Source: Variovorax sp. 770b2 (GTDB lineage Bacteria; Pseudomonadota; Gammaproteobacteria; Burkholderiales; Burkholderiaceae_C). From it: 64,000 nucleotides of DNA. The position numbers and the translations under genes were made by a program. The notes under the pieces were generated by a model that saw nothing but the letters and a program-made list of their open reading frames with translations, was not told the DNA's origin and searched no databases. Where the stretch lies: NCBI RefSeq assembly GCF_900115685.1, contig NZ_FOXJ01000001.1:465546-529545 (forward strand), in the 5' to 3' direction. Positions 1 through 7,392 of the stretch are shown piece by piece; within the stretch, counting starts at the first letter, position 1, and each line of letters starts with the position of its first letter.

Positions 1-631
1 GCACCTTGGCCACGTTCATGTAGTCGCTCGGCACGCGCTGCACGCCCACGGCGGTGTTGATGACCATCGGCCAGATCGAGCAGATGAAGATGGTCCAGAT
101 GGCCGCTGGGTTCGCGCCCTTGAACACCAGGAGGCCGATGGGCAGCCACGCGAGCGGCGACACCGGGCGCAAGAGGCTGATCAGCGGATTGAACATGCGC
201 GCGAGGAACTCGAAGCGCCCGATCGCGAAGCCCGCCGGAATGCCCACCAGCGCCGCGAGGCCGAAGCCCAGCGCCACGCGCTGCAGCGACGAGAGCACGT
301 TCCAGCCCACGCCCTGGTCGTTCGGGCCGTTGCTGTAGAACGGATCGCTGAACACCGTCGTCGCCTGCTGCCAGGTGGCCGCCGGCGAGGGGAAACCGGT
401 GGTGCTCTTCATGGCCACGATTTCCCAGATCAGCACCAGCAGGCCGAAGCCCGCGAGCGGCGGCAGCACGCGCATCCAGAAGGCGCGAAAGTCCAGGGGC
501 GTTCGTTGCTTCGGCTGCTTCTGCGCTTCGGCAAGCGGAGCAGGCGGGGGGAGCGTTTCGGTACGGCCCTCTCCCGCGCGCGGGAGGGGAAGGGGGGCCT
601 CGACAGGCGAATGAAAGACGGCGCTGACCAT
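1..631 (-). CDS. nrtB: Nitrate ABC transporter permease (partial, C-terminus off window)
   Basis: Inner-membrane permease of a nitrate/nitrite ABC importer working with the NrtA-type binding protein encoded just upstream. The frame is open from the ATG at 631 down to base 1, giving about 210 residues of a normally ~300-residue protein. After a Pro-rich, non-conserved first 45 residues come a membrane segment (GFGLLVLIWEIVAM), the TGFPSPAATW segment typical of NrtB/SsuC/TauC permeases and later hydrophobic stretches including LLRPVSPLAWLPIGLL. An AGGGAG Shine-Dalgarno precedes the ATG. The gap to the nrtA stop is only 10 bases, so the two are surely one operon. A palindromic repeat is built into the N-terminal codons. 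The ATPase component should lie beyond the window. Family assignment is firm; the substrate is inferred from nrtA and nasR. Confidence 0.9.
   Translation of the reverse strand, partial: MVSAVFHSPVEAPLPLPRAGEGRTETLPPPAPLAEAQKQPKQRTPLDFRAFWMRVLPPLAGFGLLVLIWEIVAMKSTTGFPSPAATWQQATTVFSDPFYSNGPNDQGVGWNVLSSLQRVALGFGLAALVGIPAGFAIGRFEFLARMFNPLISLLRPVSPLAWLPIGLLVFKGANPAAIWTIFICSIWPMVINTAVGVQRVPSDYMNVAKV
567..589. repeat. GC-rich palindrome inside the nrtB N-terminal coding region
   Basis: CCCTCTCCCGCG is followed by CGCGGGAGGGG, a near-perfect inverted repeat. It is translated in nrtB as part of PLPLPRAGEGR. Palindromes of this CTCTCCC/GGGAGAG type are common dispersed intergenic repeats in GC-rich proteobacteria (recalled knowledge); here it appears to have been absorbed into a coding sequence. 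Confidence 0.5.
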
Positions 632-641
632 GTCGTTCTCC

Positions 642-1886
642 CTATGCATGGATCTTGAAGGAGTCGGCGTACTTCTTCGGGTCCTTGCCGTCCCAGACGG
701 TGCCGTCCATCAGCTTGCTGGTGCGCATCGGGTCCTTGGGCACGCTCACCTTCATGGCGCCGGCTACGTCCTTGTACATGTCGATCTGGTTGATCTGCTT
801 GGCCACCGCGAGGTAGTCGGGGTGCTCCTTCAGGATGCCCCAGCGCTTGTGCTGCGTGAGGAACCACATGCCGTCCGACAGGTAGGGGAAGTTCACCGCG
901 CCGTCGTCGAAGAACTTCATGTGGTTGGGGTCGTCCCAGGTCTTGCCCATGCCGTTTTCGTAGCGCCCGAGGATGCGCTGGTTGATGGCGTCGACGCTGG
1001 TGTTGATGTAGCTCTTCTGGGCCACCGTGTCGGCCATCTTCGCCTTGTTCTGGAGGTTGGCGTCGATCCACTTGCTGGCCTCCATCACGGCCATCATCAC
1101 GGCGCGGCAGGTGTTGGGGTTGGCCTTGACGTACTCGGCGCGGGTGCCGAGCACCTTCTCGGGATGGTCTTTCCAGATGTCCTGCGTGGTGATCGCAGTG
1201 ACGCCGATCTTGTCGATGATCGCGCGCTGGCCCCAGGGCTCGCCGACGCAGAAACCGTCCATGTTGCCCACGCGCATGTTGGCCACCATCTGCGGCGGCG
1301 GCACCACGATCACCTTGGCATCGGCCACCGGGCTGATGCCGGCGGAGGCCAGCCAGTAGTTGAGCCACATCGTGTGGGTGCTGGTGGGGAAGGTGCCGGC
1401 GAAGGTGTATTCGCGCTTCTCCTTGGCCATGAGCTTGGCGAGCGACGGCGCGTCCACCGCGCCCTTGTCCGCCAGCGCCTTCGACAGCGTGATGGCCTGG
1501 CCGTTGCGGTTCAGGCCCATGAGCACCGCCATGTCCTTCTTCGGGCCGCCGACGCCGACGTGCACACCGTAGACGAGGCCGTAGAGCACGTGGGCCATGT
1601 CGAGCTCGCCACTCACGAGCTTGTCGCGCACGCCGGCCCAGCTGGCTTCCTTGCTGGGAACGATCTTCACGCCGTACTTCTTGTCGATGCCCAGCACCGA
1701 GGCCATCACCACGCTGGCGCAGTCGGTCAGCGGGATGAAGCCGATCTTCACTTCTTCTTTCTCGGGCTTGTCCGAGCCCTGGGCCCAGACGGCGGCGCGC
1801 AGCGCGGGGTCGATGCCCACGGCGCCGATGGCGGCGGCTTGCAGTACGCGGCGGCGGCTGAGGCGGGTTTTCAGCAGGTCGGTCAT
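642..1886 (-). CDS. nrtA: Nitrate-binding ABC transporter substrate-binding protein
   Basis: Solute-binding protein of the NrtA/CmpA family that captures nitrate (or nitrite) for the permease encoded next. The 414-residue product starts MTDLLKTRLSRRRVLQAAA, a twin-arginine (Tat) type signal, followed by mature sequence VKIGFIPLTDCASVV, a hallmark start for NrtA proteins, and later GNMDGFCVGEPWGQRA and TTQDIWKDHPEKVLG, typical family motifs. The ATG at 1886 has a good GGAG nine bases upstream; a TTG at 1916 would add ten residues but lacks such support. It lies downstream of a sigma-54 promoter and an attenuating leader, so expression is probably under both nitrogen-limitation and nitrate control. 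It precedes nrtB by 10 bases. Confidence 0.93.
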   Translation of the reverse strand: MTDLLKTRLSRRRVLQAAAIGAVGIDPALRAAVWAQGSDKPEKEEVKIGFIPLTDCASVVMASVLGIDKKYGVKIVPSKEASWAGVRDKLVSGELDMAHVLYGLVYGVHVGVGGPKKDMAVLMGLNRNGQAITLSKALADKGAVDAPSLAKLMAKEKREYTFAGTFPTSTHTMWLNYWLASAGISPVADAKVIVVPPPQMVANMRVGNMDGFCVGEPWGQRAIIDKIGVTAITTQDIWKDHPEKVLGTRAEYVKANPNTCRAVMMAVMEASKWIDANLQNKAKMADTVAQKSYINTSVDAINQRILGRYENGMGKTWDDPNHMKFFDDGAVNFPYLSDGMWFLTQHKRWGILKEHPDYLAVAKQINQIDMYKDVAGAMKVSVPKDPMRTSKLMDGTVWDGKDPKKYADSFKIHA

Positions 1887-1933
1887 GAGGGCGGGCTCCG
1901 GTTGAAGAACGAACAAAAGGCAAAGTCAAAAAC

Positions 1934-2001
1934 AAAAAAGGCGTCCCGACCACGCAGGGGCTGCTCGCGAACGAGAGCCCTTGCGGGATGGGGACGCCTT
2001 T
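1934..2001 (-). terminator. Intrinsic terminator (attenuator) in the nrtA leader
   Basis: On the minus strand AAAGGCGTCCC (2001-1991) pairs perfectly with GGGACGCCTTT (1947-1937), followed by a T-rich tract down to 1922. The arm spacer folds on itself: GGGCT-CTCG, a TTCG loop, CGAG-AGCCC with one bulged C. The structure sits after the promoter and about 50 bases before the nrtA ATG, so it should stop transcription before nrtA unless antitermination occurs. The regulator gene upstream encodes an ANTAR protein, the matching type of antiterminator. Confidence 0.85.
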
Positions 2002-2017
2002 GTCCGATGCGGTGGGT

Positions 2018-2063
2018 GACACCCGCCGTTGGGTGCCGCCTGCCTGTAGACCACGAAGGGTCT
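2018..2063 (-). promoter_or_regulatory. Candidate ANTAR-binding two-hairpin leader RNA
   Basis: Two hexaloop hairpins precede the terminator. The promoter-proximal one (2063-2048) has arms AGACC and GGTCT with loop CTTCGT. The second (2037-2018) has arms GGCACCC and GGGTGTC with loop AACGGC, which carries the A1 and G4 loop residues described for ANTAR targets. The first loop does not have A1/G4. Their position between the predicted start site and the terminator matches nas leaders of Klebsiella, where NasR binding to hairpins in nitrate prevents termination. The mechanism is inferred from family knowledge plus the layout. Confidence 0.7.
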
Positions 2064-2078
2064 TATGTATTCACTTAC

Positions 2079-2093
2079 GCAAACTGCGTGCCA
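2079..2093 (-). promoter_or_regulatory. Sigma-54 (RpoN) promoter of the nrtA operon
   Basis: The minus strand reads TGGCAC, five bases, TTGC: an exact -24/-12 match to the RpoN consensus. The predicted start is near 2066-2069, so the leader RNA would begin just before the first ANTAR hairpin. No other strong promoter is visible between nasR and nrtA. Confidence 0.82.
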
Positions 2094-2134
2094 GTGGTTG
2101 CGGGGTGTGCGGTGCTATCGAAAAAGTAGCTCGA

Positions 2135-2200
2135 GCACACGGTGTGTGCAGGCAGAAATGCCGCCGGATGCCACCGGCCATCGAAAGCACGTTTTTGTGC
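2135..2200 (-). promoter_or_regulatory. Candidate NtrC enhancer sites
   Basis: At 2135-2149 there is GCAC-N7-GTGC inside a longer inverted repeat, the half-site spacing of NtrC sites. At 2187-2200 there is a related GCAC-N6-GTGC. They lie roughly 75 and 125 bases upstream of the predicted sigma-54 start, where enhancer sites are expected. Assignment to NtrC is inferred from the motif and the promoter type. Confidence 0.5.
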
Positions 2201-2222
2201 GTTGCACCAACTTGAAACGCTT

Positions 2223-3527
2223 TCAGCGGGGCGCACGGGCATCAGGCATGGGCAGGTAGTCGGCCATGGCGAGCATCGACTCGGCCACGTCGACCAGCCG
2301 ACGCTTCTGGTTCATGGCGGTCTGGCGAAGCATCTTGTGGGCCTCGTCCTCGGAGAGGCGCCGGTGCGCCATCAGGAGGCCCTTGGCGCGCTCGACCACC
2401 TTGCGCTCGTTGAGCGAGGCGCGCACGGTCTGCAGTTCGTCGCTCATGGCCTGCAGGCGCTGCGACTGCTCCTGCACCATGTCGAGCACCGAGCGTTCGA
2501 GGAGGCGGCCGTAGGGGGCGGGGGACACGGCCTGGGTGCCCGCATCGTCGAAGAACAGGGCACCGCCGGACTGCGGCGCCAGCGTGCCGAGCAATTCCCG
2601 GTAGGCCGCAAGGTCGGTGCGCGCCTGCGCCGTCTTGCGGTTGCAGAGGGCACGCAGGTCGGCGGCCAGGCGGTCTTCGACCGTGCGCATGGCGTCGATG
2701 CGGCGCGTGCAGCAGTCGAACCAGTTCTGGCTCAGCTGGCTGTGCTGCGCATCGGGCACCGCGAGTGCGGCGACCGGGGCGACCGGGACGGCCAGCGTGG
2801 TGCCGACGCGGCGCAGGCGTTCGAGCTCGGCCATCGTGGCGTTCGACTCGCTCTCGCGCCAGAGCGCCAGCACCTGGTCGCTGGAGAAATCGGTGAAGAC
2901 GTGAAAGCACCGCTCCTGCGATTCGATGAGGTGCAGCCACTGCACGCGCTGCGCCTCGTTGCTGCGGCCCAGCGCCAGCGTGGCGGCGCCGAAGGCGCGC
3001 TCCTGGCCCGCGAATTCCTTGCCCTGCATGAAGTTGAACATGGCGACCAGGAGGCGCGAGATCTCGGGGTCGGTGGCACCGTCGGCCGCCTCGAACACCA
3101 CGGCCAGCAGGCCGGCGACCAGCTTGGCGAAGGCCGCGGTGGATTGCGTCGGCGCCAGTTCGAGCGCGCCGACGCGCTGGCGCAGCGCGGGCAGGGCGTC
3201 CAGCCCCGGCAGCACCCAGGCGATGCGGCTGAACAGGCGCGCGCTGTTGCCGGCACTGGCGCGCTGGCGGGCCTCGGTCTCCAGCTGGTCGAAGCCGTTG
3301 CGCACCGCCTGCTCGAGCGCCTGGCATTCGGCGATCTGCGGATCGCGCTGGTCGGCAAAGCGCTGGCCGCGCGAGGCGAGGAACACGTTGGACATGCCGC
3401 GCTCGCGCTGCAGCGCATGCACCAGCCGGCCGATCAGGCCGACCAGCTCGCTGGTGCGGGCGAGCTGGTCGAGTTCGTCGATTTCGCACTGGCGGGCGGC
3501 GATCAGGAAATGCAGGCCGGATTTCAT
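2223..3527 (-). CDS. nasR: NIT-ANTAR nitrate-responsive antiterminator (NasR-like)
   Basis: Cytoplasmic one-component regulator that senses nitrate or nitrite and binds leader RNA to prevent termination. The 434-residue product has an N-terminal NIT sensor region (ALQRERGMSNVFLAS near residues 38-52, the typical start of the domain) and a C-terminal ANTAR RNA-binding domain from about residue 365 (ERKVVERAKGLLMAHRRLSE, then a DVAESML tail). The ATG at 3527 begins MKSGLHFL; a longer in-frame extension to 3632 looks non-conserved. No clear Shine-Dalgarno is seen. It reads in the same direction as nrtA and is separated from it by a 336-base region holding a sigma-54 promoter, ANTAR hairpin and terminator, so its target is almost certainly that leader. 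Family assignment is firm; the ligand is inferred. Confidence 0.92.
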   Translation of the reverse strand: MKSGLHFLIAARQCEIDELDQLARTSELVGLIGRLVHALQRERGMSNVFLASRGQRFADQRDPQIAECQALEQAVRNGFDQLETEARQRASAGNSARLFSRIAWVLPGLDALPALRQRVGALELAPTQSTAAFAKLVAGLLAVVFEAADGATDPEISRLLVAMFNFMQGKEFAGQERAFGAATLALGRSNEAQRVQWLHLIESQERCFHVFTDFSSDQVLALWRESESNATMAELERLRRVGTTLAVPVAPVAALAVPDAQHSQLSQNWFDCCTRRIDAMRTVEDRLAADLRALCNRKTAQARTDLAAYRELLGTLAPQSGGALFFDDAGTQAVSPAPYGRLLERSVLDMVQEQSQRLQAMSDELQTVRASLNERKVVERAKGLLMAHRRLSEDEAHKMLRQTAMNQKRRLVDVAESMLAMADYLPMPDARAPR

Positions 3528-3645
3528 GGGGGGGTGAAGAAGGGGGACGCACGCCGTTGCTGCAACATCCGTGCCTCTGCTTTCGCCCGGCCCGCGGTTG
3601 CCCCTTCGCGGGCACCGCCGTGCGGGCGCCACCTACACTCGCCGG

Positions 3646-4707
3646 ATGCTCTTGTTGGGAATCGAATCATCCTGCGACGAGACCGGCGTGGCGCTGGTCG
3701 AGTCGCACGGCGACGCGCTGCCGGTGCTGCTTTCGCACGCGCTGCACAGCCAGATCGTCATGCACCAGGCCTACGGCGGCGTGGTGCCCGAACTGGCCAG
3801 CCGCGACCACATCCGCCGCGTGCTGCCGCTGACCGAAACCGTGATGGCCGAGGCCGGGCGCTCGCTCGGCGAGATCGACGTGGTGGCCTACACGCGCGGG
3901 CCGGGGCTTGCCGGCGCGCTGCTGGTGGGCGCCGGCGTGGCTTGCGCATTGGGCGTGGCATTGGGCAAGCCGGTGCTGGGCGTGCATCACCTCGAAGGGC
4001 ATCTGCTGTCGCCGTTCCTGAGCGCCGATCCGCCTGAATTCCCGTTCGTCGCGCTGCTGGTGTCGGGTGGCCATACCCAACTGATGCGGGTCGACGGCGT
4101 GGGCCGCTACGAATTGCTCGGCGAAACCATCGACGATGCGGCCGGCGAGGCCTTCGACAAGAGCGCCAAGCTCATGGGCCTGCCGTACCCGGGCGGCCCA
4201 TGGCTCGCGAAGCTGGCCGAAGGCGGCAGCGCAACGGCGTTCAAGCTGCCGCGGCCGCTGCTGCACAGCGGCGATCTGGATTTTTCATTTGCGGGCCTGA
4301 AGACCGCGGTGCTCACGCAGGCCAAGAAGCTGGGCGACCAGCTCGAGGCGAACAAGGCCGATCTCGCGGCGTCCACGCAGGCGGCGATCGTCGAGGTGCT
4401 GCTGAAGAAATCGCTCGCCGCGCTCGACCAGACCGGGCTCAAGCGCCTGGTGGTGGCCGGTGGCGTGGGCGCGAACAAGAACCTTCGCGAGCAGCTCAAT
4501 GCGGCGTGCGCCAAGCGACGCGTGCGCGTGCACTACCCCGAGCTGCACCTGTGCACGGACAACGGCGCCATGATCGCCATGGCGGCCGCCATGCGGCTGC
4601 AATCGGGCATCTCGCAGGCCAGCGCGCGCTACGCCTTCGACGTCAAGCCGCGATGGCCCATGGCTTCGCTGGCGGCGGAGGCGCCGCCATTGCCTGAGAC
4701 TGCGTAA
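3646..4707 (+). CDS. tsaD: tRNA N6-adenosine threonylcarbamoyltransferase TsaD
   Basis: Transfers the threonylcarbamoyl group from threonylcarbamoyl-AMP to A37 of ANN-decoding tRNAs, as the catalytic subunit with TsaB and TsaE. The 353-residue length matches the family. The N-terminus [19 protein letters not shown] is the family signature; metal ligands are in the HALHSQ and [12 protein letters not shown] segments, with [12 protein letters not shown] and [13 protein letters not shown] later and a conserved CTDNGAMIA near the end. The start at 3646 places the signature at residue 1; an upstream in-frame ATG at 3571 would add a non-conserved Arg/Pro-rich tail. Divergent from nasR. Its 3' end overlaps the convergent hydrolase gene by 65 bases. 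Confidence 0.97.
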   Translation: MLLLGIESSCDETGVALVESHGDALPVLLSHALHSQIVMHQAYGGVVPELASRDHIRRVLPLTETVMAEAGRSLGEIDVVAYTRGPGLAGALLVGAGVACALGVALGKPVLGVHHLEGHLLSPFLSADPPEFPFVALLVSGGHTQLMRVDGVGRYELLGETIDDAAGEAFDKSAKLMGLPYPGGPWLAKLAEGGSATAFKLPRPLLHSGDLDFSFAGLKTAVLTQAKKLGDQLEANKADLAASTQAAIVEVLLKKSLAALDQTGLKRLVVAGGVGANKNLREQLNAACAKRRVRVHYPELHLCTDNGAMIAMAAAMRLQSGISQASARYAFDVKPRWPMASLAAEAPPLPETA

Positions 4708-5398
4708 CCGGTTGGCGCGGCCGGCCCTGCAAGGGCAGGGGCAGCACCTCCAACATGCTGCGCCAGAGCTCGCGCCACTGCGGCCAGTCGTGCCCGCCTT
4801 CGGTCGTGAAGACGCGGCCCGGCGGCAGCGCGTCGGCCAGCAGTCGGTGGTTGCCCGCAAAGCGGTCGTTGAGGCCGAAGCCCAGGTACAGCGGCGGCAG
4901 GTTCCTGGAGGGCTGGGCCTCCAGGTACTGCTGGAAGAAGGGCCAGAGCTTGCGGTCGGGTTCCTCGTCGGGCTGGGGACCGGTGGGCGCATGCCATGTG
5001 CGCAGGCCCCCGGCCTTCTGGATCTCCGCGCCGAGCACGCGGCGCCCGAGGTAGGGCGCGAGGGCGACGATGCCGTCCACAGAACCTGGCCGCGCCAGCT
5101 CGTGGATCAGCGCGCCGAAGCCGCCGATGGAAATGCCCACGAGCCAGATCGAGGTGTAGCCCCGGGCGCGCTGCGGCTCGATGACGTCCGCCTGCAGGCG
5201 ATCGCTAAGGGTCTGGTCGTAGTAGTAGGAGACGTCGGCGTCGACCAGCATCGCGTCGGCGGCCAGATGGCGCTCCCTGACGGCGCTGATGAAGCCGTGA
5301 CGCTCGAACTCCTCGGGTTTGAGGTACGCGCCGGGCAAGAAGACCAGGAGCGTTTCGGACCGTTCGTCGTCGGTGGCTGACCGCAGGTGCGTGTTCAT
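4643..5398 (-). CDS. Alpha/beta hydrolase family protein (function unknown)
   Basis: A 251-residue cytoplasmic protein with an alpha/beta hydrolase fold: strand [10 protein letters not shown] near residue 17, the nucleophile elbow GISIGG around residue 88 (catalytic Ser), a candidate acid in GFGLNDRF, and a catalytic His in GGHDWPQW. No signal peptide is seen. The substrate cannot be told; esterase, lipase or thioesterase activities are all possible. The C-terminus is Pro/Ala-rich and lies in the 65-base tail-to-tail overlap with tsaD, so the last ~20 residues may be a late addition. Two inverted repeats lie upstream and may regulate it. Confidence 0.8.
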   Translation of the reverse strand: MNTHLRSATDDERSETLLVFLPGAYLKPEEFERHGFISAVRERHLAADAMLVDADVSYYYDQTLSDRLQADVIEPQRARGYTSIWLVGISIGGFGALIHELARPGSVDGIVALAPYLGRRVLGAEIQKAGGLRTWHAPTGPQPDEEPDRKLWPFFQQYLEAQPSRNLPPLYLGFGLNDRFAGNHRLLADALPPGRVFTTEGGHDWPQWRELWRSMLEVLPLPLQGRPRQPVTQSQAMAAPPPPAKPWAIAA

Positions 5399-5482
5399 GG
5401 TGCCTTGAGGGGCACCCCGGCCCGCACCGGCACGAAATTCGATGCGTTTGCGAGACGCCCACGAAGAAGAAAGTACTAGAAA

Positions 5483-5503
5483 AACGTCACATCATGTGAC
5501 GTT
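5483..5503. promoter_or_regulatory. Perfect 21-bp palindrome, candidate operator
   Basis: AACGTCACAT, one central C, then ATGTGACGTT: ten-base perfect arms in an AT-rich stretch 85-105 bases upstream of the hydrolase gene start on the minus strand. The symmetry is that of a dimeric regulator site. No regulator gene is adjacent, so the binding protein is unknown. Confidence 0.5.
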
Positions 5504-5527
5504 ATCCAGCGCTATTGTGAATAAGGT

Positions 5528-5551
5528 GCTTGTTTAAAGTCAAAAACAAGC
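5528..5551. repeat. Inverted repeat between hsp20 and hydrolase genes
   Basis: GCTTGTTT and AAACAAGC form eight-base perfect arms with an eight-base spacer. It lies just past the hsp20 stop on the minus strand and upstream of the hydrolase gene. It is AT-rich and has no T tract after it, so it may be an operator or a weak hairpin rather than a terminator. Confidence 0.35.
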
Positions 5552-5588
5552 CACTACTAACATTTTCCTCTTGTGGGCATAGACCGTC

Positions 5589-5960
5589 TTAGTTGATTTG
5601 CAACTGGGAGGCCTGGCTCACCGGCGCGAGCTTGCCGAGCTTGAGCGTGAGCACGCCATTCTCCAGCTTGGCTTGGCTCGCCGCGACATCGATGTCCTGC
5701 GGCAGTTCGTAGGCGGCCTTGAACTGGCGCTTGGCTTCGGCCTTGCTGTCGATGCGCACCACGGCGCCTTCGATGCTGATTGCGAGGTCTTCGCGCGAGA
5801 GGCCCGGCACGTCCAGCGAAAGGGTCCAGCTCGTGTCGTCCTGCTCCACCAGCGGCGAGCGGCGGGGTGCGGCGAAGGCGTCGTTCACGAAGCGTTCGAA
5901 GGCGCGGTCCTGCGAGCGGGGAACGAAGCGGGTGGTGCGGATGGTGGGTGCGAAAAACAT
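5589..5960 (-). CDS. Small heat-shock protein, Hsp20/alpha-crystallin family
   Basis: ATP-independent holdase chaperone that binds unfolding proteins. The 123-residue product begins MFFAPTIRTTRFVPRSQDRAF and carries the alpha-crystallin domain from about residue 38: WTLSLDVPGLSREDLAISIE, then ELPQDIDVAASQAKLENGVLTL, the classic A-x-x-x-n-GVL motif. It lacks an obvious C-terminal IxI motif (it ends QLQIN). The ATG at 5960 has AGGAG about nine bases upstream; an upstream in-frame start at 6026 would add 22 residues without such a site. A CTTGAAA element upstream suggests heat-shock sigma factor control. Confidence 0.92.
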   Translation of the reverse strand: MFFAPTIRTTRFVPRSQDRAFERFVNDAFAAPRRSPLVEQDDTSWTLSLDVPGLSREDLAISIEGAVVRIDSKAEAKRQFKAAYELPQDIDVAASQAKLENGVLTLKLGKLAPVSQASQLQIN

Positions 5961-6052
5961 GATGAAGAGCTCCTGAATGAACACAATGGGGACAAGGAAT
6001 GTGTGTCCCTTACACTGCGCGGCCATTCAATCCTGAGTGCCGCTTGACACCT

Positions 6053-6081
6053 CATCTAGGCGCAGCCGCACGCGTTTCAAG
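6053..6081 (-). promoter_or_regulatory. Possible sigma-32 promoter for hsp20
   Basis: The minus strand has CTTGAAA (6081-6075), an exact match to the heat-shock -35 consensus, then 14 bases and CCTAGATG, a weak match to the -10 (CCCCATNT). It lies about 100 bases upstream of the hsp20 start. The weak -10 keeps confidence low. Confidence 0.35.
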
Positions 6082-6084
6082 ACG

Positions 6085-7374
6085 ATGACTCCCCCCTTTA
6101 TTTGGCGCCGACGGGCCTTGAAATTCGCGGCGCTGGCGCTATGCGCGACCCCCCTCGCGGGGCTTGCACAAACCCCGATCGCGCCACCTGCACCCATCCG
6201 TCTTGCGTTGATCGAAAGCATGAGCGGGCCCTTCGCGAACACGGGCGAGGCGGTGTTCCGCAACCTGCTGTGGGCGGTGGAGCGCGTCAACGCGCGCGGC
6301 GGCGTGAAGCTGCCCGGTGGCGCGCGCCCGCTGCAGCTGGACCGCTACGACAGCAAGGGCCAGAACGAAGAGGCGCTCTCCGCGTTGCGCGCCGCCATGG
6401 ACGACGGCGCGCGCATCGTGCTGCAGGGCAACTCGTCGGCCACCGCGGCGGCGCTGGTCGATGCCATCGACAAGAACAACGAGCGCGACCCCGCGCGGCG
6501 CGTGATCTTCCTGAACTACGCGGCGGTCGATCCGGCGCTGACCAACGAGCGCTGCAGCTTCTGGCACTTTCGCTTCGACGCCCACGCCGACATGCGCGTG
6601 GCGGCGCTGATGGACGTGGTGAAGGACGACGCCGCGCTCAAACGCACCTACCTGATCGGGCAGGACTACAGCTTCGGCCAGGCGGTGCTGCGCGAGGTGC
6701 GCCGACAGCTGGGCGTACAGCGGCCCGACGTGGAGATCGTCGGCGACGAACTGCACCCGATGGGCAAGGTGAAGGACTTCGCGCCCTACGCCACCAAGAT
6801 CCTCGCAAGCGGCGCGCAGGCGGTGTTCACCGGCAACTGGGGCAACGACCTCACGCTGCTCGTGAAGGCCGCGCGCGAGGCGGGATTCAACGGCACGTTC
6901 TATACCTTCTACGGCAACGCGCTCGGCGCGCCCGCGGCCATCGGCGATGCGGGCATCGGCCGCGTGGTGGCGGTGGCCGACTGGCTGCCCAACGTGCAGA
7001 CCGTGCAGTCGGAGGCCTTCTATCGCGCGTTCCGTGCGCGCTTTCCGAAGCCCGCGGACGACTACGTGCACATGCGGATGCAACTGCTCGTCGAGTCGCT
7101 CGCGCAGGCCGTCGAGCGCGCGGGCAGCGTCGATGCGGTGGCGGTGGCGCGCGCGCTGGAGCAGGCCGACGTGAGCCTCTACGGCCAGCGCGGCCGCATG
7201 CGCGCTGCGGACCATCAATTCCAGCAGCAGCTGGTGGTCGGCGTGATGGACAGGCAGGGCAAGCCCGGTGTGCAGTTCGACGTCGAGGGCTCGGGCTACG
7301 GCTTTCGCGTGATCAAGACGATCGCCCCGGAGCGCGCCGAGCTGCCGACATCGTGCAAGATGAAACGACCATGA
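6085..7374 (+). CDS. ABC transporter periplasmic binding protein, branched-chain amino-acid type
   Basis: A 429-residue protein of the Leu/Ile/Val-binding (Peripla_BP_6) family. A Sec signal peptide occupies about residues 1-29 (WRRRALKFAALALCATPLAGLAQ) and the mature domain starts IRLALIESMSGPFANTGEAV, the usual ligand-binding lobe start. Family segments include YLIGQDYSFGQAVLREVRRQ and FTGNWGNDLTLLVKAAREAG. No permease or ATPase gene is adjacent, so it is an orphan binding protein relying on components elsewhere. A GTG at 6037 would extend it by 16 residues, but the ATG gives the better signal peptide. The aminotransferase gene follows after 18 bases, suggesting co-transcription and an amino-acid-like ligand. 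Confidence 0.88.
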   Translation: MTPPFIWRRRALKFAALALCATPLAGLAQTPIAPPAPIRLALIESMSGPFANTGEAVFRNLLWAVERVNARGGVKLPGGARPLQLDRYDSKGQNEEALSALRAAMDDGARIVLQGNSSATAAALVDAIDKNNERDPARRVIFLNYAAVDPALTNERCSFWHFRFDAHADMRVAALMDVVKDDAALKRTYLIGQDYSFGQAVLREVRRQLGVQRPDVEIVGDELHPMGKVKDFAPYATKILASGAQAVFTGNWGNDLTLLVKAAREAGFNGTFYTFYGNALGAPAAIGDAGIGRVVAVADWLPNVQTVQSEAFYRAFRARFPKPADDYVHMRMQLLVESLAQAVERAGSVDAVAVARALEQADVSLYGQRGRMRAADHQFQQQLVVGVMDRQGKPGVQFDVEGSGYGFRVIKTIAPERAELPTSCKMKRP

Positions 7375-7392
7375 CGAACAGGACAAAAGCCG

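Noticed and set aside
1887..1916. TTG start at 1916 for nrtA
   Set aside because: The ATG at 1886 has a better ribosome site and places the Tat motif correctly.
2074..2096. A hairpin (ACGCA/TGCGT) considered as the first ANTAR stem
   Set aside because: It overlaps an exact sigma-54 promoter and lies upstream of the predicted transcript start, so it would not be in the RNA.
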